DNA from: Pycnopodia helianthoides
Lineage: Eukaryota > Echinodermata > Asteroidea > Forcipulatida > Asteriidae
DNA: 64,000 nt
Assembly: GCA_032158295.1 (NCBI GenBank)
Contig: JASTWB010000023.1
Coordinates: 124,001 to 188,000 of the forward strand
Reading direction: 5' to 3'
This document shows, in pieces, positions 35,816 through 47,261 of this stretch (the first letter of the stretch is position 1; every line of letters starts with the position of its first letter). The notes under the pieces are model-generated. The model was not told the origin of the DNA. It made no database searches and saw only the letters and a list, made by a program, of their open reading frames with translations. The position numbers were made by a program, and so were the translations under genes.

Positions 35816-36394
35816 TTTTTTTCGTATTCAAGAAAGAGGGTTAATATCTGTTGCTTCTTTCAAACTAGTAATTATCAATAGTGCAGATAGTACACCGATG
35901 CAGGGCTGGGGGAGGGGGGCTAGGCCTCTTGGCCTACCCTCACATTTTCGTACATTAATGTTATTGATGCTCAATCGCGCTGTCACTGAAGACAAGTACA
36001 ACTTGTTCTTATCACTATATCAGCAGTAACATATTTTGTGTCACATTCTAATCCTCAAGTATGTGAAAACTTATAGACAAAGAGACCCTATTTGGTTAAT
36101 TATATTAAAAATTGCACTATCGTTTGTCTCACTCAACAGTTTTTTCCCCCTGAATAAGTATTAATTGTAGCCTGCATCTTGATTTTTATAACTCAGGATG
36201 GCTGATTCAAATCAATGACTCCCAACTCAAAAACATAAGTGGTTAGATATTCCATGGATCGCACCACAGAGCATCTAGAATCCTAACTGTTTCGGAGCAT
36301 TTAAGCGGCCCCGGAACCGGCCCATGTCGTAAGGGCTTCGTGTTACGCGCTCGTAGGATCAACAATTGCATTCACCATTTGCTGCTTGATAGAT
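35816..36394. other. Noncoding stretch
   Basis: No supported gene. An 80-codon frame entering this region from 35787 has no recognised domain. Confidence 0.3.
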
Positions 36395-37430
36395 TTTAAA
36401 CAGGTTCTAAAAATATATCCCAGAGCTGCTTTTTGAACTGTTTTATTTACAGGAATACAATATTTACTGTGCAGTTGTTTGATTTAAAGCCTTTTAGTTT
36501 TCCCTTAATTCATTACAGAGTGAAGATATGATTTTTGGTTATAGATGTAAAATGATTTCATCTTCATGTAAGTCCTGTATTAGTAACCCATAGTCATTAG
36601 CCATGCCCAATCACACTAAAGCCTGTGGTTTAGACAGTTTAACAATCTTTGAATCCCTTATTTGAATCCTTCTACTTTACTTTAATTCTCATTGATCTTA
36701 GGTGTCCTTCCTCATGTCCACCATCATCTTGGAAGCCCATAACCATGGTAACCCAAGACCCACAAGATCCTAGTCAGTCTCAGACTCCCAGGGCAGATGC
36801 TGAAGACTCTACCAGTGAAGCTCTGAAGACACTACAGGGAGAGTTGGAGATGTACAACAAACAGGAAGCTCACAATGACACATGAATGAGAGGTAAGCAA
36901 TATTCTTGATTCACTGGGAATATTTATTTCATGTTAAAATCTCTTATGAGGTTATGAGGTAAAAACTATTTTGGAATTGCTGTGAACACATAATCATATA
37001 AACCATGCAGCTAAAGTCATGTTTGCATTGGACTTCTTTTTGGTTAAACTAACCAAGTATTGGTTAGTTAATTTAACACAGGTAAATTAACCGAGTCCAT
37101 TGGGTAGTTTAACCAAGTTTGACTGGCCACCATTTGCCCAGGTAAACTAACCTGGTCAATCTAAACGAGCTAAAAAGTCCAGTGCCGGATCATTGGTAAA
37201 ACTGGCCAGTAAAGAACCACGTCCAGTGCATTTCACTGTATAACACATGGAAACATTGATTCCCAAAAGTGTCTTACCAAGATTAGTGTGATGATGACGT
37301 CAGGTGAATTGGGTCAATACTGACTGTAAAGCCACTTTAATCAGTCTCATCTATGAACTGTTAGTTTGATCATGTTTGCTTTGGTTGCCCAATGATCAAA
37401 ATATCAAATTCCATATTTACCCCCACAAAG
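36395..37430. repeat. Segmental copy of 21790-22660
   Basis: Matches 21790-22660 in order: aacaggttctaaaaata, the intron sequence, the exon cassette, aatctaaacgagc and the TRIM 3' flank. Copy 3 has extra sequence at 36958-37156 made of short repeats around ggttagtttaacca / ggtaaactaacc. Confidence 0.75.
36702..36892 (+). other. Exon cassette, copy 3
   Basis: Acceptor gatcttag ends at 36701 and donor gtaagc starts at 36893. ATG at 36745, 46 codons, stop at 36883-36885. Like copy 1 it has the 11-base insertion (cacatgaatga) that creates a stop before the donor. Otherwise the peptide is the same as in copy 2 except for E in place of K after LQG. Confidence 0.5.
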
Positions 37431-37690
37431 TCAACTTATGTAAAAAATATGTCCATACGGTTTTTACTTAAATACAAATTATGTTCATTTTCCACTTTTA
37501 TATACTCCAAGCTTACATGAATGAAACCAGACTTTTTTAGATAATAGCTTTTCAGGAAGTTTAGTTAGTTTTATTGTATCCCAATAGTTGAGGTCAGGTT
37601 GCACCTTCTTGTGGTCCAGCATGATGTTATCTTTAATCATGGTGATAGGTTTCAACTGATTTGTCTTCAGCCAAAACCAGATCAATCACC
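37343..37690 (-). pseudogene. TRIM gene 3' fragment (last NHL residues plus 3' flank)
   Basis: Minus-strand sequence at 37633-37683 reads DLVLAEDKSVETYHHD then a stop, against DLVVATKGSVQIYQHE at the end of the first TRIM gene. The match runs on through the 3' UTR (tcaggttgcaccttcttgtg) to about 37343. The coding match ends where a MITE begins at about 37690, and no TRIM sequence resumes beyond it. This is the tail of a lost TRIM copy. Confidence 0.75.
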
Positions 37691-37838
37691 AGGGTCCAGT
37701 TTCCTAGAGCTGCTTAAGCTGAAAATATTGCCTCAAACAATCCTGCTAAGCAAAATGACCAGGATACCAGTCACAGAATGAAATTGTATTTTGGCTGGTA
37801 ACCTTTACTAGTAAACATTTGTTGTACTTAGTAGGGAA
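37690..37838. mobile_element. MITE of the ggcccaatttcatag family, degraded
   Basis: Left end cagggtccagtttcctagag and interior gctgcttaagc match the family at 30667. The right end is not preserved. It abuts the TRIM remnant. Confidence 0.5.
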
Positions 37839-38532
37839 GGTAGTGTATTCTGCTCTACCAGCCAGGCTCCTAGTGGATGATACCCATGCCTACATCCTTA
37901 TGGACTGTTAAGGGGGTATAACCCTGTTTCAGCCCCAGGAGTAGGTGACAACGTGCCTCTGGTGATAGTTGATTTGGGTCAAAAGCCAAAATCAGTAAAG
38001 TGTAGCCCTCACCTTGAAGTGTGAGTAAGGTGATATCTCATACAAAAAATATATATTAAAAAACAAAACCCAAAACAGGAAGATGATGATGTTGTAGTAT
38101 TTGTTTTCATGCCAGTATAGACTTCAAAAAGATTACAAATAAAACATTGACACAAGGAGGAAAGAGTTGGATCAGCTAGAGCCTGATTGGTTTACTAAAA
38201 GAAACAAAATATATGTCAAGGAGACTCCCCTCTCTAGCTGACACACAAAAACATATACATGTACATGTACATGTACATGTAGTTAACATATGATGAACAA
38301 CATAGAATTGACTTTTTTTTTGGAATGGAACTATGATAAAATAGTAAATAGGTTTGCAAGACAAAAGTTACTTATAAAAAACTGAGAGAAGTAGCTTCTT
38401 GTTTTATTAACAAAGAAGATTCAAGTAATACTTCATACAAAAAGAAAAAGGATTGACATGTGTTTATAAATTTGTATCTTCACAAATGCCAGGCAAATTT
38501 TCATTAGCATAATCATATGACGCCCAAACCTC
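37839..38532. other. Noncoding stretch with ACATGT run
   Basis: No gene. A short (acatgt) tandem run lies at 38257-38281. The block 37860-38040 looks like a dispersed repeat but I have no second copy in the window. Confidence 0.35.
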
Positions 38533-38866
38533 TTAAAGACACTGGACACCTTTGGTAATTGTCAAAGACCAGTCTTCTCACTTGGTGTATCTCAACATAT
38601 GCACAAAATAACAAACCTGTGAAAGTTTGAACTCAATTGGTCGTCGAAGTTGCAAGATAATAATGGAAGAAAAAACACCCTTCCCAGCTAACACAATACG
38701 TTGTTACAACGTTGCACAACGTTGTGATAAGGTGGCAATTTGGTCGATGGGATGACAACGTTTTGACTACGTTGCAAGAACGTCAGAACTTAACATGATC
38801 TTCAACCAATGTTGTACATTGGTTGCATGTTGGTAATCTATGCAACGTTACCCAAAGGTTTTATAC

Positions 38867-39610
38867 CTAACGTGTTCACAACATTGTATTTTGGTATTAT
38901 TACAACGTGGTATCTAAGTTAAGGCAACAACGTTGTCGATAAGTCATATTTTGGTCTCAACAAAACGTAGTAATTTTGTTGCGACAAGCACGTTGTCTGC
39001 ACGTTGCATTGTGGTTTTATCAAAACGTCACAATTAATTCGCGGCGGTCACGTTGTCTTGACGTATTTTGGTATTATTATAACGTAGCATTTAAGTTGTG
39101 GCAGTCACGTTGTCTACACGTTGTAATTTGGTAACATTAAAATGTAGCAATTATGTTGTGACTAGCACGTTGTCTGCACGTTGCATTTTGGTTTTATCGA
39201 AACGTTATAATTAAATCGCGGCGGTCACGTTGTCTTGACGTTGTATTTTAGTATTATTATAACGTAGCATTTAAGTTGTGGCAGTAACGTTGTTTACACG
39301 TTGTTTTTTGGTAACATTAAAACGTAGCAATTATGTTGTGAAGAGCACGTTGTCTGCACATTGTATTTTGGTTTTATCAAAACGTCATATTTAAATCGCG
39401 GCGGTCACGTTGTCTTGACGTTATATTTTGGTGTTATAAAACGTAGCATTTAAGTTGTGACAGTCACGTTGTCTACACAATGTATTTTGGTAACATTAAA
39501 ACGTAATATTTAAGTTTCGGCTGTATGTTGTCTTGTCGTTGTATTTTGGTTTTGCACACAAAAGTAGCCTACTGTTAAAGTTGTGACAGCCCGTTGTCTT
39601 AATCTTCAAA
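38867..39610. repeat. 60-bp array organised as 180-bp trimers
   Basis: About 12 units starting cacgttgtct. Three subtypes alternate in order: one ending cgcggcggt, one ending gttgtggcagt, one ending gttgtgactag or similar. The three-step pattern gives a 180-bp higher-order period. Units at both edges are more diverged. Confidence 0.85.
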
Positions 39611-39770
39611 CGCATATTGTAACTATCATCTTGTAGATTTATCACAACGTAGTATCTTTGTTTTTACCATCACGCTGTGACATATTGTATTTTAGTTTAA
39701 TTACAACGTACAAATAATAGTATTTATGTTTGACTATGATATCGTTTGGCGTTGTATTTTAGTTTGTCTT

Positions 39771-41040
39771 GGCGATGTTTAGACCATTTTGTTGAATAGT
39801 TCAAGCAGCTCGTTTGAATGGTTTTGGAGGACATGGTAGTCCTAATGTTTGACATCGCAAACATGTTTTTGTTCTCAATTTAGTTTTTTATTAATATCGG
39901 TTGTCATAAATTAGGCACTTGAGGAGCGGCATTTCTATCAGATTTGCATTTAATGATGAATCTGAACAGTACTAATCATTAATTGCATTTTAATTGAGCT
40001 TATTGTGTCAAGCAGCAGTGCGCTGGTGAGGGGTGAGATTCGATTCTACCCCCCCCCCCTCCCAACCACCACCACCACCACCACCTGTACAGCGGCATTC
40101 CAAGCTGTAGATAGAATCTTCTAGAGAAACATTTACCCTTGATAGGATTTTCTATCCTCACTTAGGACGTTTTGTCCCCCACTAAAAACTTCATCTAAAA
40201 CCATTGTGTTAAATAGTTCAAGCAGATCGTTGGGATGGTTTCGGAGGACATTTATTAGCTAACAACTATTGGTAGGCCTAATGTTTGTCATCACGAACAA
40301 TGTTTGTTCGCAATTTAGTTTTTTATATCGGTTGTCATCAATAGAATAGGCACTTGAGGAGCGGCCTCCCTATCAAATAGGCATTTAATTATCAATCTGA
40401 ACAAACCATTAATTGCATTTAATTGACTTTATTATGTCAAGCAGCAGTGCGACGGTCTAGGGAGAGATTTGATTCTACCCCCCCCCCACCACCACCACCA
40501 CCACCACCTGTACAGCGGCATTCCAAGCCGTACATAGAATCTTCTAGAGAAACATTTACCCTTGATAGGATTTTCTATATTACTTAGGCCGTTTGTTCAC
40601 CGCTAAAAACTTTTTCTAAAACTATTGTGTTGAATAGTTCAAGCAGCTCGTTGGGATGGTTTGTGGAGACATTTATTAGCTAACTATTATAATTGACATC
40701 ACATTTTGTTCTAAATTAGTTTTGAATATACGGTTGTCATAAATAAAATAGGCACTTGAGGAGCGGCCTTGCTATCACATTGGCATTTAATGATCAATCT
40801 GAACAGTTAATACTAATCATTAATTGCATTTAATTGAGCTTATTGTGTCAAGCAGCAGTGCACCGGTCTGGGGAGATATTCGATTCTTCGCACCCCCCCC
40901 CCCGACCACCTGTACAGCGGCATTCCAAACCGTACTTAGAATCTTCTAGAGAAACATTTACCCTTGATAGGATTTTCTATCCACACTTAGGCCGTTTTGT
41001 TCCCAGCTAAAAACTTCCTCTAAAACCAAATTTGTTCCTA
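39771..41040. repeat. Three tandem ~420-bp units
   Basis: Landmarks recur at about 39791, 40211 and 40631: gttcaagcagctcgtt, then cttgaggagcggc, a poly-C/(cac) run, ctgtacagcggcattccaa and acccttgataggattttcta. The C-run and CAC-run lengths differ between units. Confidence 0.85.
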
Positions 41041-42439
41041 AATTTCAAAGACACTTTCAAATTTTGAAGTACTTTAGTGTACCACTAAGTATGTTTTGTT
41101 TCAGTTTTGAAAAAAAAGAAAGACATACGTTTCCGCTCAACCTGCCGCATTGACCAGCGTGCGGAATGCTGCATATCTAGTAAAAATTAATTTGACAACG
41201 TCATGACAACGTAAATATCACATATGCAAATTTGTAGATTGGGCTTAGAAGTTGTACAATACATACAAACAATTTCACGAAATTTGCCAAATTTATGAAC
41301 TAGGTGTACTGGTTTCTTCTTGTACTTGTCTAAACTAACAGAGGAAAATATGGATAAATATAATTCAGTAACTAAACATGTAATTTTAGTTCAGAAATAT
41401 TAATTAAATGGAAACAATTACAAAAATATATACCCCCGTGATTGCAAAAGTCAGGAAATTGGTCTGTATATATAGTACATGCTGTACGATGTATAGTATA
41501 CAGGTACAGTGAAGTCCGGTTACGACAACGCGTAGTAGGGACCTACCTTGGTAAGTTTGTAAAAGTAATTCATTGATCATGTTGACATATCACTTAACAA
41601 AATTATTCATGAAATTATTGTATAATTAATCGATATAGCAATCAATAAATAAGATAGGGCTGACGTTGTGACAACGTTCACGGTACTGAAAAAAAATACA
41701 TTGTTGTAACATTCTTTTTAATTGATTATTTACAACATTGCAACGTTGTGTATACGTGCCAACAACGTCGTTGTTTCGTTGCATCATTACGTTCTAAAGA
41801 CGTACAGGGGAGTCGACAAAGATTCGTTGCTACAACGTTACTTAGATAACTATATAACAACCAAACAAACACGCTCTGAGAACGTTGTTGCAACGTTAAA
41901 TATAAGTTGTAATAAGGTCACTGGAAACGTGTCTTAAACGTACCAACAACGTGGTTGTTACGTTGCGTCATTACGTACGGAAGACGTATAGGGGAGTCGA
42001 CAAAGTTCCGTAGCTACAACGTTATATTAATAACGTTACTTACACCAAAGTCTGACTTCATTACAACGTTGAGAAAACGTCAAACTGTTAGCTGGGTTGT
42101 CCATGTTGTCACACGAAGTTGTGTGCTTTCAGATGCTTGATTTCGATTTCGAGACCTCACGCGTGAGGTCTCAAAATCAATTCAAATATTTTACTGAGAA
42201 ATTACTTCTTTCTCAAAAACTACGTTACTTCAGAGGGAGCCGTTTCTCACAATGTTTTATACTATCAACAACTCTCCATTGCTTGTTACCAAGTAAGTTT
42301 TTATGCTAACAATTATTTTGAGTAATTACCAATAGTGTCCAGTGCCTTTAATGAAATAAAAACACAACAGAGATAGGTGCTAAAGTAGGTCATCCCGCAT
42401 TGAGTTTCACAAAGAGATGTGTACACTTGAATAGATATT

Positions 42440-42740
42440 ATTTTGGGGTTGAACATAAAACAAATTACTAGAAGGAGATTTGAACCTGCAACCTACGGAT
42501 TAATGTTCCGGCACTCTACCAACTGAGCTACAAGTATCTAGCCCTAATGTTTGCGGTCTTCCTATTTTGTCAATATCTGTGTTTGAGGTTGGCCAGTGGG
42601 GAACCATTCAACCTGTAACTGCTATGTAGCCAGGGATCACACTCACGTTTATGATACAACCTGGGAAATGGCAGGAGACGGATTACATTAAGTGGATGCA
42701 ACTTTTTCAAATATCAAGTAATAAACCACAATAGTAACTG
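42440..42740 (-). repeat. tRNA-linked SINE-like repeat, second copy
   Basis: Same organisation as 18187-18450: tRNA-like part at 42466-42543 (A-box tagctcagttggtagag, B-box ggttcaaatctcc) with a 6-base insertion near tRNA position 8, followed by the body with ttttgtcaatatctgtgttt. Degenerate. Confidence 0.55.
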
Positions 42741-43037
42741 ACCTTGTCATTTATGACTTGATGAATAGTTATTATGTAAACAAACAAGAGACCAAATCAA
42801 TGTAATCTTTCTTATTCAGAGAAATACTTTAGTCAGGGTTTTTCCCATCTTTTTATTTTAGGTCTTCAAGATTATTCACACACAAAATTTGTCAGTCTGT
42901 TTCAACATGGATTAGCTAACTGAGGTTAAGGAACTTTGTCATGTTGTTATCATACAAGTTATTTTATTCGTTTGGACTTGAACAAAGAAAATTTACTATA
43001 GCGGGATTGGAACCAGCGACCTCCGGATAAATGTGCC

Positions 43038-43109
43038 GCTAGATTAGCTCAGTTGGTAGAGCACCGGCTTGGTAATTCGGAGGTCGTTGGTTCAAATCCT
43101 GCTGTAGTA
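43038..43109 (+). tRNA. tRNA-Thr(GGT)-like sequence in a hairpin, second copy
   Basis: 72 bases. A-box tagctcagttggtagagc, B-box ggttcaaatcc, anticodon loop TTGGTAA (GGT, Thr), anticodon stem CCGGC/TTCGG with four of five pairs. The acceptor stem does not pair, and an inverted copy of the 3' half lies directly upstream (42998-43036). Better preserved than the copy at 16857 but still probably a tRNA-derived repeat. Confidence 0.5.
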
Positions 43110-43713
43110 AACTTCTTTTTTTCAACCCCAAGTTGTTTTTTAGCCAGTCAGTTTCCCTTGTGGTTTATTACTTGATTAGTTATTTTATTCATAGTATCAG
43201 GTATTTGTATTTAAGTTCTGAGTTCCAATCTTCCCACAATTACTAGGAACATTGGTCATGTGGAAATGCCAAATTCTATATGTTTTTGTGTTGTTTACGT
43301 AGTCATGGTAGTATTGTATGCACGGATAACTTTGAGTCAGCTTTCTCAGATTCAAACCAGGCAGGTTATTCTTCTGATAAATATCAACACTGTAGTGATT
43401 TGCTCAGGTCACTAGGGTCTTACATGTAATTGCACTGGCTGGTTCTTTGCTTCTGAAATGAGTGAGTGTATTGGGCTTGGGTGTGTAATTGCAAAAGCAT
43501 AGGAACAGATCAAATCATTGTGAGTGGTGTGTCTTCATTCTGTCACTGATCAATTCAGTTGCATCAAATTTATTACTTTGTTCCTAAAACATGTAAGGCA
43601 CATTACATGTACTGATTGATAATGATTAATCAAAAAATCTGTTGATGTATTAATCTGAAACATTACCGTTTTCAAAAGTATAGTAAGCTATAAATTTACT
43701 CATTAATTTACAG

Positions 43714-43830
43714 AGAGTGAAGAAGACTCTACCCTCTGCTACAAGAGAAACACCAGAGAAACAACAGCAGTCAAGTAAAGTAAGACCAGCCAACCAAATT
43801 AATCCATGAGTAGCCTACCAACACAACAAG
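43714..43830 (+). other. Exon-like block B2
   Basis: Acceptor attaatttacag ends at 43713, donor gtaattg starts at 43831. Partner of 18487-18647 without the 11-bp repeat expansion. One frame reads RVKKTLPSATRETPEKQQQS and stops after about 32 codons inside the block. Confidence 0.4.
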
Positions 43831-43873
43831 GTAATTGTCATAACGTTTTGGAGATTTGAGACATTGCAAAGCT

Positions 43874-44964
43874 AGGGAGTCTATAAGAAAGAGTTGTTTT
43901 AAGTGAAGGATCAAAACATGATTTGTTTCCATGGGGGAGGGGGTGTAGGGGGTCTATAAGGAAGAGTTGTTAAAAGTAAAGGATCAAAACATGATTTGTT
44001 TCCATGGGGGAGGGGGGGTGTAGGGGGTCTATTAGGAAGAGCTGTTATAAGTGAAGGATCAAAACATGATTTGTTTCCATGGGGGAGGGGGTGTAGGGGG
44101 TCTATTAGGAAGAGTTGTTATAAGTGAAGGTCAATTAAAACATGATTTGTTTCCAGGGGGGAGGGGGTGTAGGGGGTCTATTAGGAAGAGTTGTTATAAG
44201 TGAAGGATCAAAACATGATTTGTTTCCATGGGGGAGGGGGTGTAGGGGGTCTATTAGGAAGAGTTGTTATAAGTGAAGAATCAAACATGATTTGTTTCCA
44301 TGGGGGGGGGGGTTGTAGGGGGTCTATTAGGAAGAGTTGTTATAAGTGAAGGATCAAAACATGATTTGTTTCCATGGGGGAGGGGGTGTAGGGGGTCTAT
44401 TAGGAAGAGTTGTTATAAGTGAAGGATCAAAACATGATTTGTTTCCATGGGGGAGGGGGTGAAGTTGGTCTATTAGGAAGAGTTGTTATAAGTGAAGGAT
44501 CAAACATGATTTGTTTCCATGGGGGAGGGGGTGTAGGGGTCTATTAGGAAGAGTTGTTATAAGTGAAGGATTAAAACATGATTTGTTTCCATGGGGGGGG
44601 GGGGGGCGGCGTAGGGGGTCTATTAGGAAGAGTTGTTATTAGTGAAGAATCAAAACATGATTTGTTTCCATGGGGGAGGGGGTGTAGGGGGTCTATTAGG
44701 AAGAGTTGTTATAAGTGAAGGATCAAAACATGATTTGTTTCCATGGGGGGGGTTGTAGGGGGTCTATTAGGAAGAGTTGTTATAAGTGAAGGATCAAAAC
44801 ATGATTTGTTTCCATGGGGGAGGGGGTGTAGGGGGTCTATTAGTAAGAGTTGTTATAAGTGAAGGATCAAAACATGATTTGTTTCCATGGGGGGGGGGGT
44901 TGTAGGGGGTCTATTAGGAAGAGTTGTTATAAGTGAAGGATCAATAACATAATTTGTTTCCAGG
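43874..44964. repeat. 73-bp G-rich minisatellite (~15 units)
   Basis: Units carry aggaagagttgttataagtg, aaacatgatttgtttccatg and a run such as gggggagggggtgtaggggg. Units are very similar; most variation is in G-run length. It starts about 45 bases after the exon-like block B2 donor. Confidence 0.95.
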
Positions 44965-46704
44965 GAATTGCGTTTTTTATTCAATCATCTTAAAGCTCAT
45001 CATGTTTGCCAAACAAACTGGTGATGCTTGCCATTCACAAACAAGTCTTAAATACAGGTTACTGTCAAGAAGAAAAGGATGATTATCTGTTTCGTAATTC
45101 CTATATTAACATCTTCAATTTTAATTAATACAACAAGTAACTATCATACCTAAAAATGACATAAAGTACATCTATGTCTTGCACTGCATCTTCAAGTTGC
45201 ATAAAGTGATGTATACTGCCCTCACACTAGGCTTTACTGTTAGTACTCATAACTCCATACACTTGTGTTTTGGAAAGGTATAGGCCTTTACAGTTTTAGC
45301 AAGACTGTATACAGCCACTGGACTCGCAAACATTGGAACTCACAATATAAATATTGTAGTTCTTTTTAATTTTTCTTTTAAAGTTTGTCTGGTTCAGAGC
45401 TATGTTTGAGCGACAAGACCTGTGGTCCAGTTTAGATGCTGGGGATTTGTGTCCATAACCAGCTTCAGAATTAACAGAATTAACAGAATTACTCTTAAGT
45501 TTCTCAATAGAGTTGTTGAAACTTCCAAAGATCTGTTTATAAGAAATATCAGGGAGGAACTTAAACAGTTTTTGAAAAAATTAGACTTTTAAAAAACTTG
45601 CATCCTTTTTGCTTGATGAAAGTTGCTGATTATCAAACTTGTTGTTTCAATATTCTTCAACTACTGAGTTCCAGAAGAAGAAATTTAAAGTACACAAACA
45701 GTTGAAGGACGTAGTGTCAAAATCTCCTCTTTACACTGATACAAATTAGTGTCCAAAATTAATTTTGATAATAAAAAAAGAACTTATAATGAATTCAAAC
45801 CAACGTTTTATTCTATTTAAAAGTCTAAATTAAAACCATTTCAGCTGACTGTCTGCAAATATTGAAAAATAATTTCAGTTTCTGCTGTAGTCCTACAGTT
45901 AATGACTTTTTGAAGCCAAACTCCATGTAAAAATAAAAAGATCCATAACATAAGAAAATATAACCTACTTTAGCTACTTCAATTTATGTTGAATCAATAG
46001 ACCCTACTGCATGTATAAGTGAGTATAAGAACTCTATATGAGTGCAACACAGACAGGCAACAATGGAACTTGCAAAGTGAAAGTTGATATCAAGTTCAAT
46101 ATTCACCATACAATACAACCAGACAGACAGACAACAATGGTACATGTAGCTCTGTGTGTGTTTACAGTACAGACAAACAACAATGGTAGCTTGACACACA
46201 AGTTCAATATTCACTACTTGGTTGAGTGGTTTCTTTGTAAGCTGTACCTAGCTGTACCAGTCAGCCAGCCTGTACTGCTATATGACTCTACAGACTAAGT
46301 ACTTGTCAAACTTGTTGTGAAGGATCAACTCTGGTGTACATTTACAATTTTTGTTATTGTGAATTCATCACACACACAGAAAAAATGAAATAAATTGAGA
46401 CAAGCTGTGGCAATAATCTGAAAGTTTTGATGTGCAGTTACTTGATACCATTGTCAATAGACAGACATTTCTGTTTGACATACTGCATTTATTATGTAGG
46501 GTTTTAAATTCAAAGTCTCAAAACGCTTACGATAAATCACAACTACCCTGTACATAAACAACAAAACATTATTTACTTAGTTGGAACATTTAATCACAAG
46601 TAATACCTTTAAAAAAAATGTTTCAAGCTGAGATTTTAAAAGTCCATGTTCGTTAAAAGTCTTCAAATGTACCAGAAGTCTGAGCCACACTATAGGTGCA
46701 TAAC
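44965..46704. other. Noncoding stretch with duplicated block
   Basis: 45657-45785 matches 18957-19087 (ttcaactactgagttccaga). The rest is AT-rich with no gene. 46040-46200 holds short repeats around acagacaaacaacaatgg. Confidence 0.45.
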
Positions 46705-47104
46705 TTAAAGGAACATTACATAATTTGTTTTTGCTAACAAAACAGTTGCTGGCAGTGTAAGCACTTTATGTAATCCACCATATACATGTACATAAACTGA
46801 CAAACCTGTAGAAGTTTGAGATCGATCGGCCATCTGGGTCACGAGAAAATAGTAAAAAACAGATTACACATTTGCATGAAATCATATAGTTCAACAAAAT
46901 GAATAAAACGCTCACTGAGCGATAAACTCCAATCGGAAAATTAGTTTATTCATTTCTCATCAAATATGGCATTTCAGACAGAAATATTTCAAGGGACGTT
47001 TTCTACTATCATCATCATTAGACCATGTAAGTTTTATGTAAATCTGTGATCAAAAAGTATATTTTACAAGTTTATTTCTTACCATTTCTGTAATGATCCT
47101 TTAA
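46705..47104. mobile_element. TTAA-flanked MITE, 400 bp
   Basis: Left end TTAAAGGAACATTACATAAT and right end ATTTCTGTAATGATCCTTTAA (first base dropped when comparing) are inverted copies with a few mismatches; TTAA at both edges. No coding sequence. Confidence 0.75.
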
Positions 47105-47261
47105 CATAAAAAGCTTGATCAGAATATTTTGCCTTTGCATTGGGCAAACTGTTATCATTTCTTGGGGTTTGCCAAATCACAATAAACAAACACATTTGAA
47201 TGTGCATGTACCCCGTTCAGAATAATATACCCTTTCTCTTTCTTTCTCAATAATAACTAAT

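Larger units (their letters stand above)
38683..42095. mobile_element. AACGTT-rich 3.4-kb element with CCCAGCTAACA ends
   Basis: Left end cccagctaaca and right end tgttagctggg are exact inverse copies. The subterminal parts are packed with acgttg and caacgtt words on both sides. From left to right: a 60-bp repeat array (about 38867-39610), three ~420-bp tandem units (about 39771-41040), AT-rich sequence, and two ~184-bp units near the right end (41756 and 41940 share ccaacaacgt). No transposase frame is visible; probably non-autonomous. Superfamily not assigned. Confidence 0.7.
38533..42351. mobile_element. TTAA-flanked MITE interrupted by a 3.4-kb insertion
   Basis: Left end TTAAAGACACTGGACAC, right end GTGTCCAGTGCCTTTAA: 17-base inverted repeats with one mismatch and TTAA on both sides (38533-38536, 42348-42351). 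Flanking arms are 38533-38682 and 42096-42351, about 400 bases in all. Everything between is the AACGTT element. The ends fit piggyBac- or Kolobok-type non-autonomous elements. Confidence 0.8.
42864..43830. repeat. Segmental duplication of 16683-18647
   Basis: Matches the 16.7-18.6 kb region in order, with two deletions relative to it: about 245 bases (missing 17065-17308) and about 445 bases (missing 17575-18019), plus absence of the SINE at 18165-18450. Confidence 0.75.

Noticed and set aside
35787..36029. 80-codon frame with an N-terminal SVQKITDFF-like stretch
   Set aside because: The similarity to transposase or zinc-finger tails is too short to support, and part of the frame lies in the duplicated repeat block.
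41722..42309. Three overlapping frames of 60-71 codons at the right end of the AACGTT element
   Set aside because: They lie over repeated acgttg-rich sequence and show no domain; most likely chance.
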